Shown: positions 26,616 to 35,328, counted from the first letter of the stretch. The stretch is 41,619 bases of DNA from Anabaena sp. FACHB-1237 (GCF_014696225.1 NZ_JACJPV010000013.1:64001-105619), one strand, 5' to 3'. Notes: generated by a model from the letters alone, not told the origin. Made by a program: numbers and translations.

Positions 26616-28538
26616 ATGACAGATAATAGAGATACACAATATAATCAAGAAGTACCTTTAGGAATAAAATATCATCTAGGACAGAATTTTCTAGAACAGA
26701 ATTTTTTATCTCCTAAGTTTATATATCAATTTATATCACCATTAGGAGTGGAATCTCTTAGTCAGGATAAATCTTTCACAGATTTAACAGAATTTAGTCG
26801 GACAATAGAGAATAATAATTTAACAGATACTTCTTTAGAGAATACTAATTATAATTATCATCAGTCATTAGAGCAAAATTCTTCTGGAATTGTGCAAACT
26901 TCTTTGGAAAAGAATATTAATAAAACTGACATTAATAAACGTCAAATTCCCCAAATTCAAAGTTCTTTAGATAGGAATATTCCTGAAAACGGAATTTCGG
27001 AGATTCAAACTTCTGTACAACCAGATATCCCTGAAAATACAAGTTCTGAAATTCAGACTTCCACACAAACAGATATCCCTGAAAATACAAGTTCAGAAAC
27101 TCAGACTTCCACACAAACAGATATCCCTGAAATTCAAACTTCTGCACAAACAGATATCCCTGAAATTCAAACTTCTGCACAAACAGATATCCCTGAAATT
27201 CAAACTTCTGCACAAACAGATATCCCTGAAAATACAAGTTCTGAAATTCAAACTTTTGCAAAAACAGATATCCCTGAAATTCAAACTTCCACACAAACAG
27301 ATATCCCTGAAATTCAAACTTCTGTACAACCAGATATCCCTGAAAATACAAGTTCTGAAATTCAGACTTCCACACAAACAGATATCCCTGAAAATACAAG
27401 TTCTGAAATTCAGACTTCCACACAAACAGATATCCCTGAAATTCAAACTTCTGTACAACCAGATATCCCTGAAAATACAAGTTCTGAAATTCAAACTTCT
27501 GCAAAAACAGATATCCCTGAAATTCAAACTTCTGTACAACCAGATATCCCTGAAAATACAAGTTCTGAAATTCAGACTTCCCCAAAAACAGATATCCCTG
27601 AAAATACAAGTTCAGAAATTCAGACTTCCACACAAACAGATATCCCTGAAATTCAAACTTCTGTACAACCAGATATCCCTGAAAATACAAGTTCTGAAAT
27701 TCAGACTTCCCCAAAAACAGAAATTAATAATAATGAAATTAATAATGAATTAGAAACAATTCCTCAACTACCAAAAGTAATACAAAACCTAACTTCAAGC
27801 AAAGCATTAGGTTCAAAAAACTCAATTACTCAACAAAACAACATCCTCACATCCAAAAATTTAATCTCAACAAATAGTACAAACAACATCACAATTCAAC
27901 CAAAAATAACTACCGAAAACTACTATACAAATGATATTATTATGAATAATAATTTTAATAAAAACGGCATTAATCACAGCAATTTTGACTTATTTAAAAT
28001 TCAGAGAAAAACACTAAATAATAGCCATCATAACCCCACACAACCCCCGCAAAGTCAACAAACATCACTGAGATCATCACCACTAAATAATCAAATTCCC
28101 ACATCATGGTCAAGTATTGATGAACTAATAACAAATAACCCTATACAAACACAATATAATACTCAAGAACTAAACATAATTGATATACTAGGTATCCAAA
28201 GATACTACATAGATTCAGAAAATGAAGAAATTGCAAATAATACCGAAAACCAGTATGATAATAGTTACTATAGCAGTAATAGTAATAGTAATGGTATAGA
28301 ATCCTTAATAGAAATGGCATCTACGGCATCTAAAAACTATGTACAAAGAAGAGAAAATACACCAACAAGTGATAATAATGCTATTGTATCAGAAAATAGC
28401 TCAAATACTACAGAAGATTCTCAAAAAGATACCAAAAATGAAGACTCAAAAAACTTTGAAATACTAGCAAGGGAAATATACAATTTCATCCGACAAAAAT
28501 TAGAAATAGAAAGAGAGAGAAGTAGAAACTACTATTAA
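26616..28538 (+). CDS. Repeat-rich, probably disordered CIS-locus protein (640 aa)
   Basis: I start it at ATG 26616 because AGGGG sits eight bases before it; a TTG at 26538 would add 26 residues of poor quality. Residues about 120-367 are 18 tandem units of two lengths: 16 residues (TDIPENTSSEIQTSTQ) and 11 residues (TDIPEIQTSAQ, lacking NTSSE). The rest is rich in N, S, T and Q, with no transmembrane span. The C-terminus is a charged helix, NFEILAREIYNFIRQKLEIE, ending in RERSRNYY. From memory, similar helical ends occur in long proteins beside hub genes in related clusters. Position between tube and hub suggests a tape-measure, chaperone or fibre role, none proven. Confidence 0.75.
   Translation: MTDNRDTQYNQEVPLGIKYHLGQNFLEQNFLSPKFIYQFISPLGVESLSQDKSFTDLTEFSRTIENNNLTDTSLENTNYNYHQSLEQNSSGIVQTSLEKNINKTDINKRQIPQIQSSLDRNIPENGISEIQTSVQPDIPENTSSEIQTSTQTDIPENTSSETQTSTQTDIPEIQTSAQTDIPEIQTSAQTDIPEIQTSAQTDIPENTSSEIQTFAKTDIPEIQTSTQTDIPEIQTSVQPDIPENTSSEIQTSTQTDIPENTSSEIQTSTQTDIPEIQTSVQPDIPENTSSEIQTSAKTDIPEIQTSVQPDIPENTSSEIQTSPKTDIPENTSSEIQTSTQTDIPEIQTSVQPDIPENTSSEIQTSPKTEINNNEINNELETIPQLPKVIQNLTSSKALGSKNSITQQNNILTSKNLISTNSTNNITIQPKITTENYYTNDIIMNNNFNKNGINHSNFDLFKIQRKTLNNSHHNPTQPPQSQQTSLRSSPLNNQIPTSWSSIDELITNNPIQTQYNTQELNIIDILGIQRYYIDSENEEIANNTENQYDNSYYSSNSNSNGIESLIEMASTASKNYVQRRENTPTSDNNAIVSENSSNTTEDSQKDTKNEDSKNFEILAREIYNFIRQKLEIERERSRNYY
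26973..27716 (+). repeat. 18-unit in-frame tandem repeat (48-bp and 33-bp units)
   Basis: Ten 48-bp and eight 33-bp units in the order L L L S S S L S S L L S L S L L S L (L long, S short), 744 bp in all. Both lengths are multiples of three, so copy number can change without breaking the gene. The units are nearly identical at DNA level (CAGATATCCCTGAAAATACA and CAGATATCCCTGAAATTCAA), which favours recent unequal exchange or slippage. Confidence 0.95.
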
Positions 28539-28602
28539 AATTTTTCAAATCCTTTTCAAATTGTCAACTTTTACTATTAAATACCAGGGAGGAAAACCAA
28601 TT

Positions 28603-29139
28603 ATGTCAGAACTAGTTAAAGCTAAACTCCATTCTATTGACAGTCCTTTCCATGTTGAATTTATGTTCAATCCCAGTCAATTAGATTTCAGTCGTAGCAT
28701 TAGTTTAGAACAATCTGAAGGTGCTCGCACAGAAAAAGGAATGAACAAAACAAGTTTTAAATATCCAAATCCCTATACATTAACTATTAGTAACATTCTG
28801 GTAGAAAATTATGAAAATGGAGCAGGGGTTTCTAACAAAATAGAAGAATTTAAAAAAACTGTAGAATTTGGAGTAGAAAAAAATGGCGTAAAAAGACCTC
28901 CCCTCTATATATTTACCTGGGGAAATCAAACTTATTTAAAGTGTTTTGTCAAAACATTAAAATACAAAATCACCTTATTTAAACCTGATGGTACACCAAT
29001 CAGAGCATTTGTGGATTTAACTCTAGAGGAAATAGATGTAACAGCAGAAAAAGGACCTGGAAATACACCACAACCCCAAACTCCACAACGTCAACAAGAT
29101 AGTAGAACCAACAGAACTAATACCAAAAAAAGCAAATAG
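28603..29139 (+). CDS. Afp7-like hub/tube-adaptor protein, no LysM domain
   Basis: 178 residues from ATG 28603, chosen because GGGAGG lies nine bases upstream; the TTG at 28561 is the alternative. KAKLHSIDSPFHVEFMFNPS and SQLDFSRSISLEQSEGART are the hallmark start of the injection-system Afp7-type protein, followed by YTLTISNILVENYENG and GNQTYLKCFVKTLKYKITLF and DGTPIRAFVDLTLEEID. Afp7 often carries a C-terminal LysM domain; here that is replaced by a short proline- and basic-rich tail (NTPQPQTPQRQQ, then TNTKKSK). It lies 64 bases after the repeat protein and 105 before the spike gene. Confidence 0.85.
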   Translation: MSELVKAKLHSIDSPFHVEFMFNPSQLDFSRSISLEQSEGARTEKGMNKTSFKYPNPYTLTISNILVENYENGAGVSNKIEEFKKTVEFGVEKNGVKRPPLYIFTWGNQTYLKCFVKTLKYKITLFKPDGTPIRAFVDLTLEEIDVTAEKGPGNTPQPQTPQRQQDSRTNRTNTKKSK

Positions 29140-29244
29140 AGCAAATCAACTCTAATCTAGATAATCTAAATTTATTCATCATTATTCATTTTCATTTTTT
29201 CCCTTGCATAAACTATCAAATTCATCAAAATTTCTTAGGAATAT

Positions 29245-31014
29245 ATGACTAATGCCACTTATGCTGCTAAACCAATTTTAGAGATTGACGGTAAATCTGC
29301 ACCAGATAAATTAATGGAAGATATTTTACAAATATCTGTAGAAGAAAGTTTACATTTACCAGGAATGTTTACTTTAATCATCAATAATCCTTATTTATCA
29401 GGAAGGGAAGATAAGGAGAAAGTATGGAAACATCAAGAACTATTTGAAATGGGTAAAAAGGTTAAAATAGGTTTTGCTCCTGGAAGCACAGAAGAATTTA
29501 AAAATGATCAACAAGGCTATATAATTGAGGGAGAAATAACAGGAATAGAAGCACATTTTACTAGTGGTTCTCAAGCACCAATTATTATTCGCGGTTATGA
29601 TATTTCCCATCGTTTACATCGAGGAAAATATAATCGTTCATTTCAAAATATGACCGATACAGATATTGTTAACAAAATTATAGGAGAAGTAGGGATTTCC
29701 GTTGGTAAATTAGACAGTACAAGTATTGCTCATGAATATGCTTTTCAAGAAAACCAAACTAACATGGAATTTTTAAGAGAAAGAGCTGTAAGAAATGGAT
29801 TTGAATTATTTGTACAAGATGGAAAACTCAATTTCCGTAAACCAAAAGTTGATGATAAATTATCATTAACCTGGTTAACAAATTTGCACAGTTTCCGCGT
29901 GAGAGTTACTAGTAGTCAGCAAGTATCAGAAGTAGAAGTAAGAGGTTGGGATTACAGTCAAAAAAAATCTATTGTAGAAACTGCTAAATCAGAAAAAGTT
30001 TTAACAACAAATCAACATGGAAAAGGTAGTGAAAAAAGCACAGTTTTTAAAGTTAAACCAAAAATGATTGTGGTTGATCAACCAATATTTAATCCTGGAG
30101 AGGCTAAAAATATTGCCCAAGCATTATGTGATGAATTGGGAGGTGAATATATTCATGCTGATGCCAGAGCAGAAGGTAATCCTCAAATTAGACCAGGAAA
30201 AGTTATCAAATTAGAAGGAATGGGTAAATATAATGGTGAATATTATGTCACAGAAACCCGTCATCTTTACCATGAAAGACTATACACAACAGAGTTTAGT
30301 GTCAGAGGGTTACGCGGTGGAGATATGCTTTCAATTTTATCTCCCAAAACTCAACTACAACCAGCACAAACTTTATTAGTGGGAATAGTTACTAATAATA
30401 AAGATCCTAAAAATTGGGGTAGAGTTAAAGTTAAGTTACCCACATTAACAGAAGAACATGAAAGTAATTGGGCAAGAGTTGTCAGTCATGGAATTGGTAA
30501 TAATCGCGGTAATGATTGTTTACCAGAAATAGGAGATGAAGTATTAGTAGGTTTTGAACATGGAGATATTCATCGTCCTTATATATTAGGTGGAGTGTGG
30601 AATGGTAAAGATAAACCTCCAGAAGATGTTAAGGATTCAGTGGATGGAGGAGAAGTAAGACTGAGAACTTTTAAAACCCGTCTTGGCCATGTTCTTCAAT
30701 TTGTAGAAAAAGTCAAAGGGGCAGTTAAACAAGGTATTCAACTTAAAACTATTCTTGGTCATATTCTTCATTTGAATGATACGGACAAATGTGTTTTAAT
30801 TAAAACTAATGGAGGTCATCAAGTTCTCTTAGATGACCAAAATAAAAAAGTTGAAATCAAAACTAGTGGAGGTCATACTGTTATTTTAGATGATGTGTCA
30901 CAAAGTGTGAGCATTAAATCTAATGGAAGTATTAAACTTGATGCTAAAACTACCATAGATATTAATGCTTCTGGACCAATTTCTATTAAAGGTGCAATTA
31001 TTAAACTCAATTAG
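29245..31014 (+). CDS. VgrG/Afp8-type spike (gp27-gp5 fusion)
   Basis: 589 residues. The first 370 are the gp27-like hub, with MTDTDIVNKIIGEVGI and EFLRERAVRNGFELFVQDGK and DARAEGNPQIRPGKVI. Residues 376-455 are the gp5 OB-fold: LVGIVTNNKDPKNWGRVKV, SNWARVVSHG and PEIGDEVLVGFEHGDIHRP. The last 100 residues form a beta-helix-like repeat (HILHLNDTDKCVLI; HQVLLDDQNKKVEIK; HTVILDDVSQSVSIK). It forms the trimeric spike under the tube. Its stop overlaps the ribosome binding site of the PAAR gene. Confidence 0.95.
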   Translation: MTNATYAAKPILEIDGKSAPDKLMEDILQISVEESLHLPGMFTLIINNPYLSGREDKEKVWKHQELFEMGKKVKIGFAPGSTEEFKNDQQGYIIEGEITGIEAHFTSGSQAPIIIRGYDISHRLHRGKYNRSFQNMTDTDIVNKIIGEVGISVGKLDSTSIAHEYAFQENQTNMEFLRERAVRNGFELFVQDGKLNFRKPKVDDKLSLTWLTNLHSFRVRVTSSQQVSEVEVRGWDYSQKKSIVETAKSEKVLTTNQHGKGSEKSTVFKVKPKMIVVDQPIFNPGEAKNIAQALCDELGGEYIHADARAEGNPQIRPGKVIKLEGMGKYNGEYYVTETRHLYHERLYTTEFSVRGLRGGDMLSILSPKTQLQPAQTLLVGIVTNNKDPKNWGRVKVKLPTLTEEHESNWARVVSHGIGNNRGNDCLPEIGDEVLVGFEHGDIHRPYILGGVWNGKDKPPEDVKDSVDGGEVRLRTFKTRLGHVLQFVEKVKGAVKQGIQLKTILGHILHLNDTDKCVLIKTNGGHQVLLDDQNKKVEIKTSGGHTVILDDVSQSVSIKSNGSIKLDAKTTIDINASGPISIKGAIIKLN

Positions 31015-31026
31015 GAGATGACTTTT

Positions 31027-31521
31027 ATGGGAAAACCCGCAGCGAGAATTACTGATAGTGTCGCTCATCCTTTACCACCAAAATTAGCCCCTGGCCCTGG
31101 GAGTCCTAATGTTTTAATTGGTGGACTACCAGCATGGAGGGGTATGCGACTGGCAGCCGTTGGTGCTTTACAATCTGCTAAACAGGCGGCTGATACAGCA
31201 ATTAAACTTGCTGAATCTGCAACTCAAGCGGCTTCTGGCACACCAGGTTTTCCCGCCGCTAAAGCTGCTGAAGAAGCTACTAAGGCTTCTGTTGCCGCAA
31301 GTATGGGTAGTTTAATTACTAGCAGTGCTGGCGGTGCGGATATTCATATTTGCAGCACTCCCTTACCTATTCCTCCTCACGGTCCAGGAGTGGTAATTGA
31401 TGGTAGTGCCACTGTCTTAATTAATGGACTTCCCGCTTGTTTTATGGGTTGTACAATTTTAGAGGCTGTTGGTCCGACTAATAAAATTGTTATGGGTTGT
31501 ACTACAGTTCTCATTGGTTAA
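31027..31521 (+). CDS. PAAR spike-tip protein with alanine-rich insertion (Afp10 type)
   Basis: 164 residues from ATG 31027. AGGAG at 31013-31017 is nine bases before this ATG and only one base before the ATG at 31018, and MGKPAARITD is the standard PAAR start, so 31027 is preferred. PAAR pieces flank the protein: SPNVLIGGLPAWR at the start and ADIHICSTPLPIPPHGPGVV, ATVLINGLPACFMG and KIVMGCTTVLIG at the end. Between them (about 45-100) is an alanine- and lysine-rich helical hairpin. The tip sharpens the VgrG spike and can carry cargo. Confidence 0.92.
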   Translation: MGKPAARITDSVAHPLPPKLAPGPGSPNVLIGGLPAWRGMRLAAVGALQSAKQAADTAIKLAESATQAASGTPGFPAAKAAEEATKASVAASMGSLITSSAGGADIHICSTPLPIPPHGPGVVIDGSATVLINGLPACFMGCTILEAVGPTNKIVMGCTTVLIG

Positions 31522-31549
31522 TTATAGCAGGGAACAGGAAACAGGAAAC

Positions 31550-31566
31550 AGACTTAAAAGTCTTTT
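31550..31566 (+). terminator. Small hairpin with T-run after the PAAR gene
   Basis: AGACT, loop TAAA, AGTCT, then TTT, about 30 bases after the PAAR stop. The stem is only 5 bp, so termination would be weak. Confidence 0.3.
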
Positions 31567-31651
31567 AATGTCTGGGTTTTGTCGTCAATTTGTGTATCTC
31601 ATAAAGCGTGCATACCGCTATATCAAAAAATCAATCTAGGAGTAAACTATC

Positions 31652-31861
31652 ATGGCCAAAGAAAATGTTGTTAAATTATTTAGAAAAGTAAAAACTGATC
31701 CTGAATTAAAAGAAAAATTAAATTCTGCCCCTAATTTAGAAGCATTTGTCCAAAAAGCTCAAGAATATGGTTATGATTTTACTTTGGAAGAGTGGCAAGA
31801 AGTCACTAGTTTTAAAGTTGAAGAATTAGAGGGTAAATTATCAGAAATTCCGGGAATTTAA
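31652..31861 (+). CDS. Nif11-like small protein without a core peptide
   Basis: 69 residues with a strong ribosome binding site (AGGAG, nine bases upstream). The body matches the Nif11-like domain: VVKLFRKVKTDPELKEKL and AFVQKAQEYGYDFTLEEWQE. In many cyanobacteria this domain is the leader of modified peptide precursors and ends in a GG/GA cleavage motif before a cysteine-rich core. Here the protein ends ELEGKLSEIPGI with no double-glycine site, no core and no cysteine. It therefore looks like a free-standing Nif11 protein. It lies between the PAAR and TpsB genes; whether it belongs to either is unknown. Confidence 0.8.
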   Translation: MAKENVVKLFRKVKTDPELKEKLNSAPNLEAFVQKAQEYGYDFTLEEWQEVTSFKVEELEGKLSEIPGI

Positions 31862-31967
31862 CCATTAAATTACACTTCTAAACTTCTAATAATTGAAAGT
31901 GAACAAATCAAATAATTAAAATAACACAAATAACACAAATAAAAATTGCAATAAATAGGAGTCTATC

Positions 31968-34178
31968 GTGGTTACTCGTCATTTACAAAGATTTTTGTTT
32001 ATCCTTCCTAGTCTGCTATTTTTATTTAGCACTTTTAACAGTGCTAAAGCCATTTCTAATAATAGTCCTAATGATGACAAAAATAACAATAATTCTCATC
32101 TATCTAACCAAATTTTTATTCCCTATATGGAACAAATTAAAACTCAATTATCACCAGGTTTATTGTTTAGATTACCTTCACAATTTCCTGATCTGAAAAA
32201 TAGTGCAGCAACACCAGGTAATTATCGGGTTAAAGTATCAGCTTCTTTAGTTAATCCTGGTATGACTGTGAGTATTTTTAACTGTAATTTAGATTCTCAA
32301 GCCTGTTTATTAGGTAGTTTTTCTGTTAATTCTCCTAAATCTTTAGGTACTAAAGAAGAATTGACAGAACATAAAAATAATGGCGAACAAGTTAATATTA
32401 ATCATAAAATTCGCGGTTATTTAATTAATGGACAAAAACAAAAACCACCCTCGGAATTTTCTTCGATTATGTGGGAACAAGATGGGTTAATTTCTAGGGT
32501 AAGAATCCGTGAGCAAAATAATGATGAAAAATCTGAAAATATCCTCACGATTGCTACTTCTATGGCTACAGCAACACCAATTAATCAAAATTCAACTAAT
32601 ACAGCTACTAAACCACAAATTACTCAACCAATAAAACCTATTGAACCTATTCAAAAAGATCCTGAACAAGAAATAGACAAAATTGCTTATGTCCCCATTA
32701 GATTAATAAAAATCAATGGTAATAATGCTTTAAGTCAAGAACAACTGAATACCGTGCTTCAGAAATATGAAGGAAAATATATTAAAAGAGATGCTTGGGA
32801 AAAGCCTCAAGAAATTGCTAAAGATATTAATCAATTTTATCAAGAAAAGGGTTTTATCGCCGCAGCTACACCCGGAAACAATCAAAATATTAGTGATGGC
32901 ATGATTCAAATTAATGTTACTGAATCTCGGATAGCGGATATTGAAGTTAAAGGAACAACCAAATTAAAATCTTATATAATCAATCGTTTACAAATAGCTA
33001 AAGGTGAGCCAGTAAATGCTATTAAAATAGAAGAAAAATTGCGATTACTGTCAGAAGATTCTTTATTTGAGCAAGTTAAGGGTAATTTAAGTTATAATCT
33101 CAAAAGTCAGGATGCAGATCAAGATAAAATTCTTGAAGTTACAGTTACAGAAAAACCAGTATTAACTACTAATATCACTGTTGATAATAATTCTCCCGAA
33201 AGTGTTGGTTCAGAAAAAATCACTATTGGTGTAAATTACCGCAATTTAGTAGTTATGGGAGATAAAATTTCAGCTAATTATACAAGAACAGTTACAGGAG
33301 GACTAAATTTATTTGATCTTGGTTATGAAGTTCCCATTAATTCTAGGGATGGTAAATTACAATTTAGAACAGCATTGAACTTTACAAGAATTACTCAATC
33401 TCCTTTTGATGAGTTAAATATTCGCGGAGAAAAACAAATATATGGAGTATTTTATCGTCAGCCCATAGTCAAAAGTTCTCAAGAAGAATTGGCCTTATCT
33501 TTGGGTTTTAGTTTGGATAATGGTCGGACTTTTGTATTTGATAAACCTACTGGTTTCGGTTTGGGACCAGATAAAGATGGTTTAACTCGTACCAGTGCAA
33601 TTGTGTTACGCCAAGATTATAAAAATATTGATAATCAAGGAAAATGGTATTTAGGATCAGAATTTAAAATAGGTACTGGTTTATTTAATCCTACTACTAA
33701 TAAAGAACCTGTTCCTGATGGATATTTCTTTAGTTGGAATGGTCAAATACAAAGATTACAAAAAATAACTAATACTAATTATTTGGTATTTAAAGCTAAT
33801 TTACAATTAACACCAGATGGTTTGTTACCTGCCCATCAATTTATTATTGGAGGTGGAGATACTGTCAGAGGTTATCGTCAAAATGTTCGTTCAGGAGATA
33901 ATGGTTTTTATTTTTCTATTGAAGATAGAATTAGTTTAAATTCTCAATTACAAGTTGTGCCTTTTGTAGATTTTGGTAAGGTTTGGAATGCTTCTCAAAA
34001 TCCTAATGAATTAGCAAAACAAACTTTATTAATCAGTTCCGGTTTAGGTTTTATTTGGGAACCTTTACCTAATTTGAACCTCCAGGTTGATTATGCCTTT
34101 CCTTTTACTACTTTAGATGATAAAGGTGATAATATTCAAGACAATGGTTGGTATTTCTTATTGAATTATAAACCTTAA
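31968..34178 (+). CDS. TpsB (ShlB/FhaC/HecB) outer-membrane transporter
   Basis: 736 residues starting at GTG 31968 behind AGGAG. A signal peptide (FLFILPSLLFLFSTFNSAKA, residues about 9-28) comes first. Residues about 45-200 form an extra beta-rich region not found in FhaC. POTRA domains follow (about 240-395; IRLIKINGNNALSQEQLNTV, FYQEKGFIAAATPG, VTESRIADIEVKG) and then a 16-strand barrel with the conserved VRGYRQN loop (about 632) and a C-terminal aromatic end (WYFLLNYKP). TpsB proteins export large beta-helical TpsA partners; none is encoded within this window. Not an obvious part of the injection system. Confidence 0.9.
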   Translation: MVTRHLQRFLFILPSLLFLFSTFNSAKAISNNSPNDDKNNNNSHLSNQIFIPYMEQIKTQLSPGLLFRLPSQFPDLKNSAATPGNYRVKVSASLVNPGMTVSIFNCNLDSQACLLGSFSVNSPKSLGTKEELTEHKNNGEQVNINHKIRGYLINGQKQKPPSEFSSIMWEQDGLISRVRIREQNNDEKSENILTIATSMATATPINQNSTNTATKPQITQPIKPIEPIQKDPEQEIDKIAYVPIRLIKINGNNALSQEQLNTVLQKYEGKYIKRDAWEKPQEIAKDINQFYQEKGFIAAATPGNNQNISDGMIQINVTESRIADIEVKGTTKLKSYIINRLQIAKGEPVNAIKIEEKLRLLSEDSLFEQVKGNLSYNLKSQDADQDKILEVTVTEKPVLTTNITVDNNSPESVGSEKITIGVNYRNLVVMGDKISANYTRTVTGGLNLFDLGYEVPINSRDGKLQFRTALNFTRITQSPFDELNIRGEKQIYGVFYRQPIVKSSQEELALSLGFSLDNGRTFVFDKPTGFGLGPDKDGLTRTSAIVLRQDYKNIDNQGKWYLGSEFKIGTGLFNPTTNKEPVPDGYFFSWNGQIQRLQKITNTNYLVFKANLQLTPDGLLPAHQFIIGGGDTVRGYRQNVRSGDNGFYFSIEDRISLNSQLQVVPFVDFGKVWNASQNPNELAKQTLLISSGLGFIWEPLPNLNLQVDYAFPFTTLDDKGDNIQDNGWYFLLNYKP

Positions 34179-34192
34179 ACTGGTTAGTTATT

Positions 34193-34215
34193 AGAGGATG
34201 TCTGAAAAGTTTGTT
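34193..34215. other. IS/MITE-like end sequence
   Basis: AGAGGATGTCTGAAAAGTTT closely resembles the element ends at 8372-8391 (CAGAGGATGTTTGTAAAGT). No second end is visible before the next gene, so this is a solo or decayed end bordering the pseudogene that follows. Confidence 0.4.
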
Positions 34216-34223
34216 TAAAAATC

Positions 34224-34770
34224 CCCAACAAAACAGGTCGTGATTTCCTAGTTTGTGAAGGTTATTACACGGGAATGGGTCATTAAATTACGTGGCTTGA
34301 TAACTTAGAAATTGGTGCAACTAAAACCATCAATACTAATATATTAAAAGCTGAGTCTAATACGGGAAGTTGCCAACCACAGTTTTATCAAGTAGACATC
34401 AAAGATTTTACACTACGAGACACAAACCAAAATAAACGCGCTGAACTATTTGTAAAAGTCACAGAAGCCAGAGAACCAAAATTACCTGAACCCAAATCAC
34501 ATCAACTGACATTTTTGTACAATGGTCAATCTTTCCGGGCTACCCCAGCAGCGCCGGGGATTTAATTGACAGTCACAACTTGGAACTCCCCAAACTAGAA
34601 TTTACCGTAAATCAAGAACAACACTGGTTTCCCATTCCACGGATGTACGGGGGGTTCAGTTATTGGTGGGAACAAGAAACACTGATTACCGAGAGTTGGT
34701 GTAGGGTTCAGGGCAAAGACACAAAATTACTACACAAGGGATTGAATTGTTGGAAGAAGGATTTGTATAG
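34224..34770 (+). pseudogene. Decayed gene of unknown family
   Basis: A continuous protein-like sequence is broken at several points. One frame reads KTGRDFLVCEGYYTGMGH, a TAA at 34284, then ITWLDNLEIGATKTIN and on to FRATPAAPG at about 34558. A shift near 34545 moves it to the frame reading DLIDSHNLELPKLEFTV, HWFPIPRMYGGFSYWWEQ and ESWCRV; a further shift near 34700 restores HKITTQGIELLEEGFV and TAG 34768. It begins within 10 bases of the IS-like end at 34193, so insertion may have removed its start. I do not recognise the family. Confidence 0.6.
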
Positions 34771-34810
34771 TTGTGGGAGTTTACTAGAATAGGGGTCTTC
34801 TAATAACCTG

Positions 34811-34816
34811 TATAAT
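34811..34816 (+). promoter_or_regulatory. Candidate -10 (TATAAT) upstream of the frameshifted membrane gene
   Basis: A perfect TATAAT lies 76 bases before ATG 34892. I see no good -35, so this is only suggestive in AT-rich DNA. Confidence 0.3.
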
Positions 34817-34891
34817 GAAAAAGACTGATGTCGGGAGTCAGGGATTGCCGTGCATAGTAATTTACTGTTATCAAAAATTGTGGGGTGTTAA

Positions 34892-35326
34892 ATGGACAAT
34901 TCAAACATAGAAATTAATGGTAAACCCGGATTAATCTGGGGTAATTTAATTGTTCCTGGTAGTGGTAGATTGAAAATTAAAATTGTTCGTGATTTATTAC
35001 AAACTAGAAAAAAAGGAGATTCACACCCGGATTCAAGATGTCAAATCTATTGAAATTGCTTCGGGTCCCCTGAGTTGGTTATTGACTTTGGGAATTTTGA
35101 CTATTCTTTGGGGTGTTGGTATTATTTTAATTGTACTTTACTTGTACACCAAACAAAATTTGTTAATAATTTAACCACCAATCTGAATATTATTGTTTTT
35201 TATAAAAAAACCCAGGATGTAGAACAGTTTAGAAATACTGTATTAAGACTTGCACGACAATTTAATTCACCATCTACCAAAACACCACCAAGATTACCAG
35301 AGCAAACTACTGTTAGAGAGAAATAA
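34892..35326 (+). pseudogene. Membrane protein gene with two compensating frameshifts
   Basis: The start MDNSNIEINGKPGLIWGN is followed by a shift at the A7 run near 35010 into KKEIHTRIQDVKSIEIASG and a hydrophobic segment (PLSWLLTLGILTILWGVGII, LIVLYLYTK). A second shift near 35160 returns to the first frame and gives INNLTTNLNIIVFYKKTQD, then FRNTVLRLARQF and the stop at 35326. Removing one A and adding one base would give a single protein of about 144 residues with one or two membrane spans. It could be a true pseudogene, programmed slippage, or assembly error. It abuts the next gene. Confidence 0.6.
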
Positions 35327-35328
35327 TT

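Noticed and set aside
26973..27716. Regular repeats that could suggest a CRISPR array
   Set aside because: The units are contiguous, without unique spacers, in frame and coding; there are no cas genes nearby.
26932..27753. Long open frames on the minus strand and in another plus frame through the repeat region (up to 260 residues)
   Set aside because: The repeat units are multiples of three and happen to lack stops in several frames, so openness is automatic. No ribosome binding sites or family matches support them.
13049..31521. Prophage
   Set aside because: Tail, baseplate and spike genes are present, but no capsid, portal, terminase, integrase or lysis genes; the AAA+ ATPase and Pvc16-type cap are injection-system markers.
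31652..31861. Nif11 protein as a peptide natural-product precursor
   Set aside because: It has no double-glycine cleavage site, no core and no cysteines, and no modification enzyme gene is nearby.
34580..34792. A 70-residue frame as an independent gene
   Set aside because: It continues the protein pattern of the upstream frame and is part of the decayed gene at 34224-34770.
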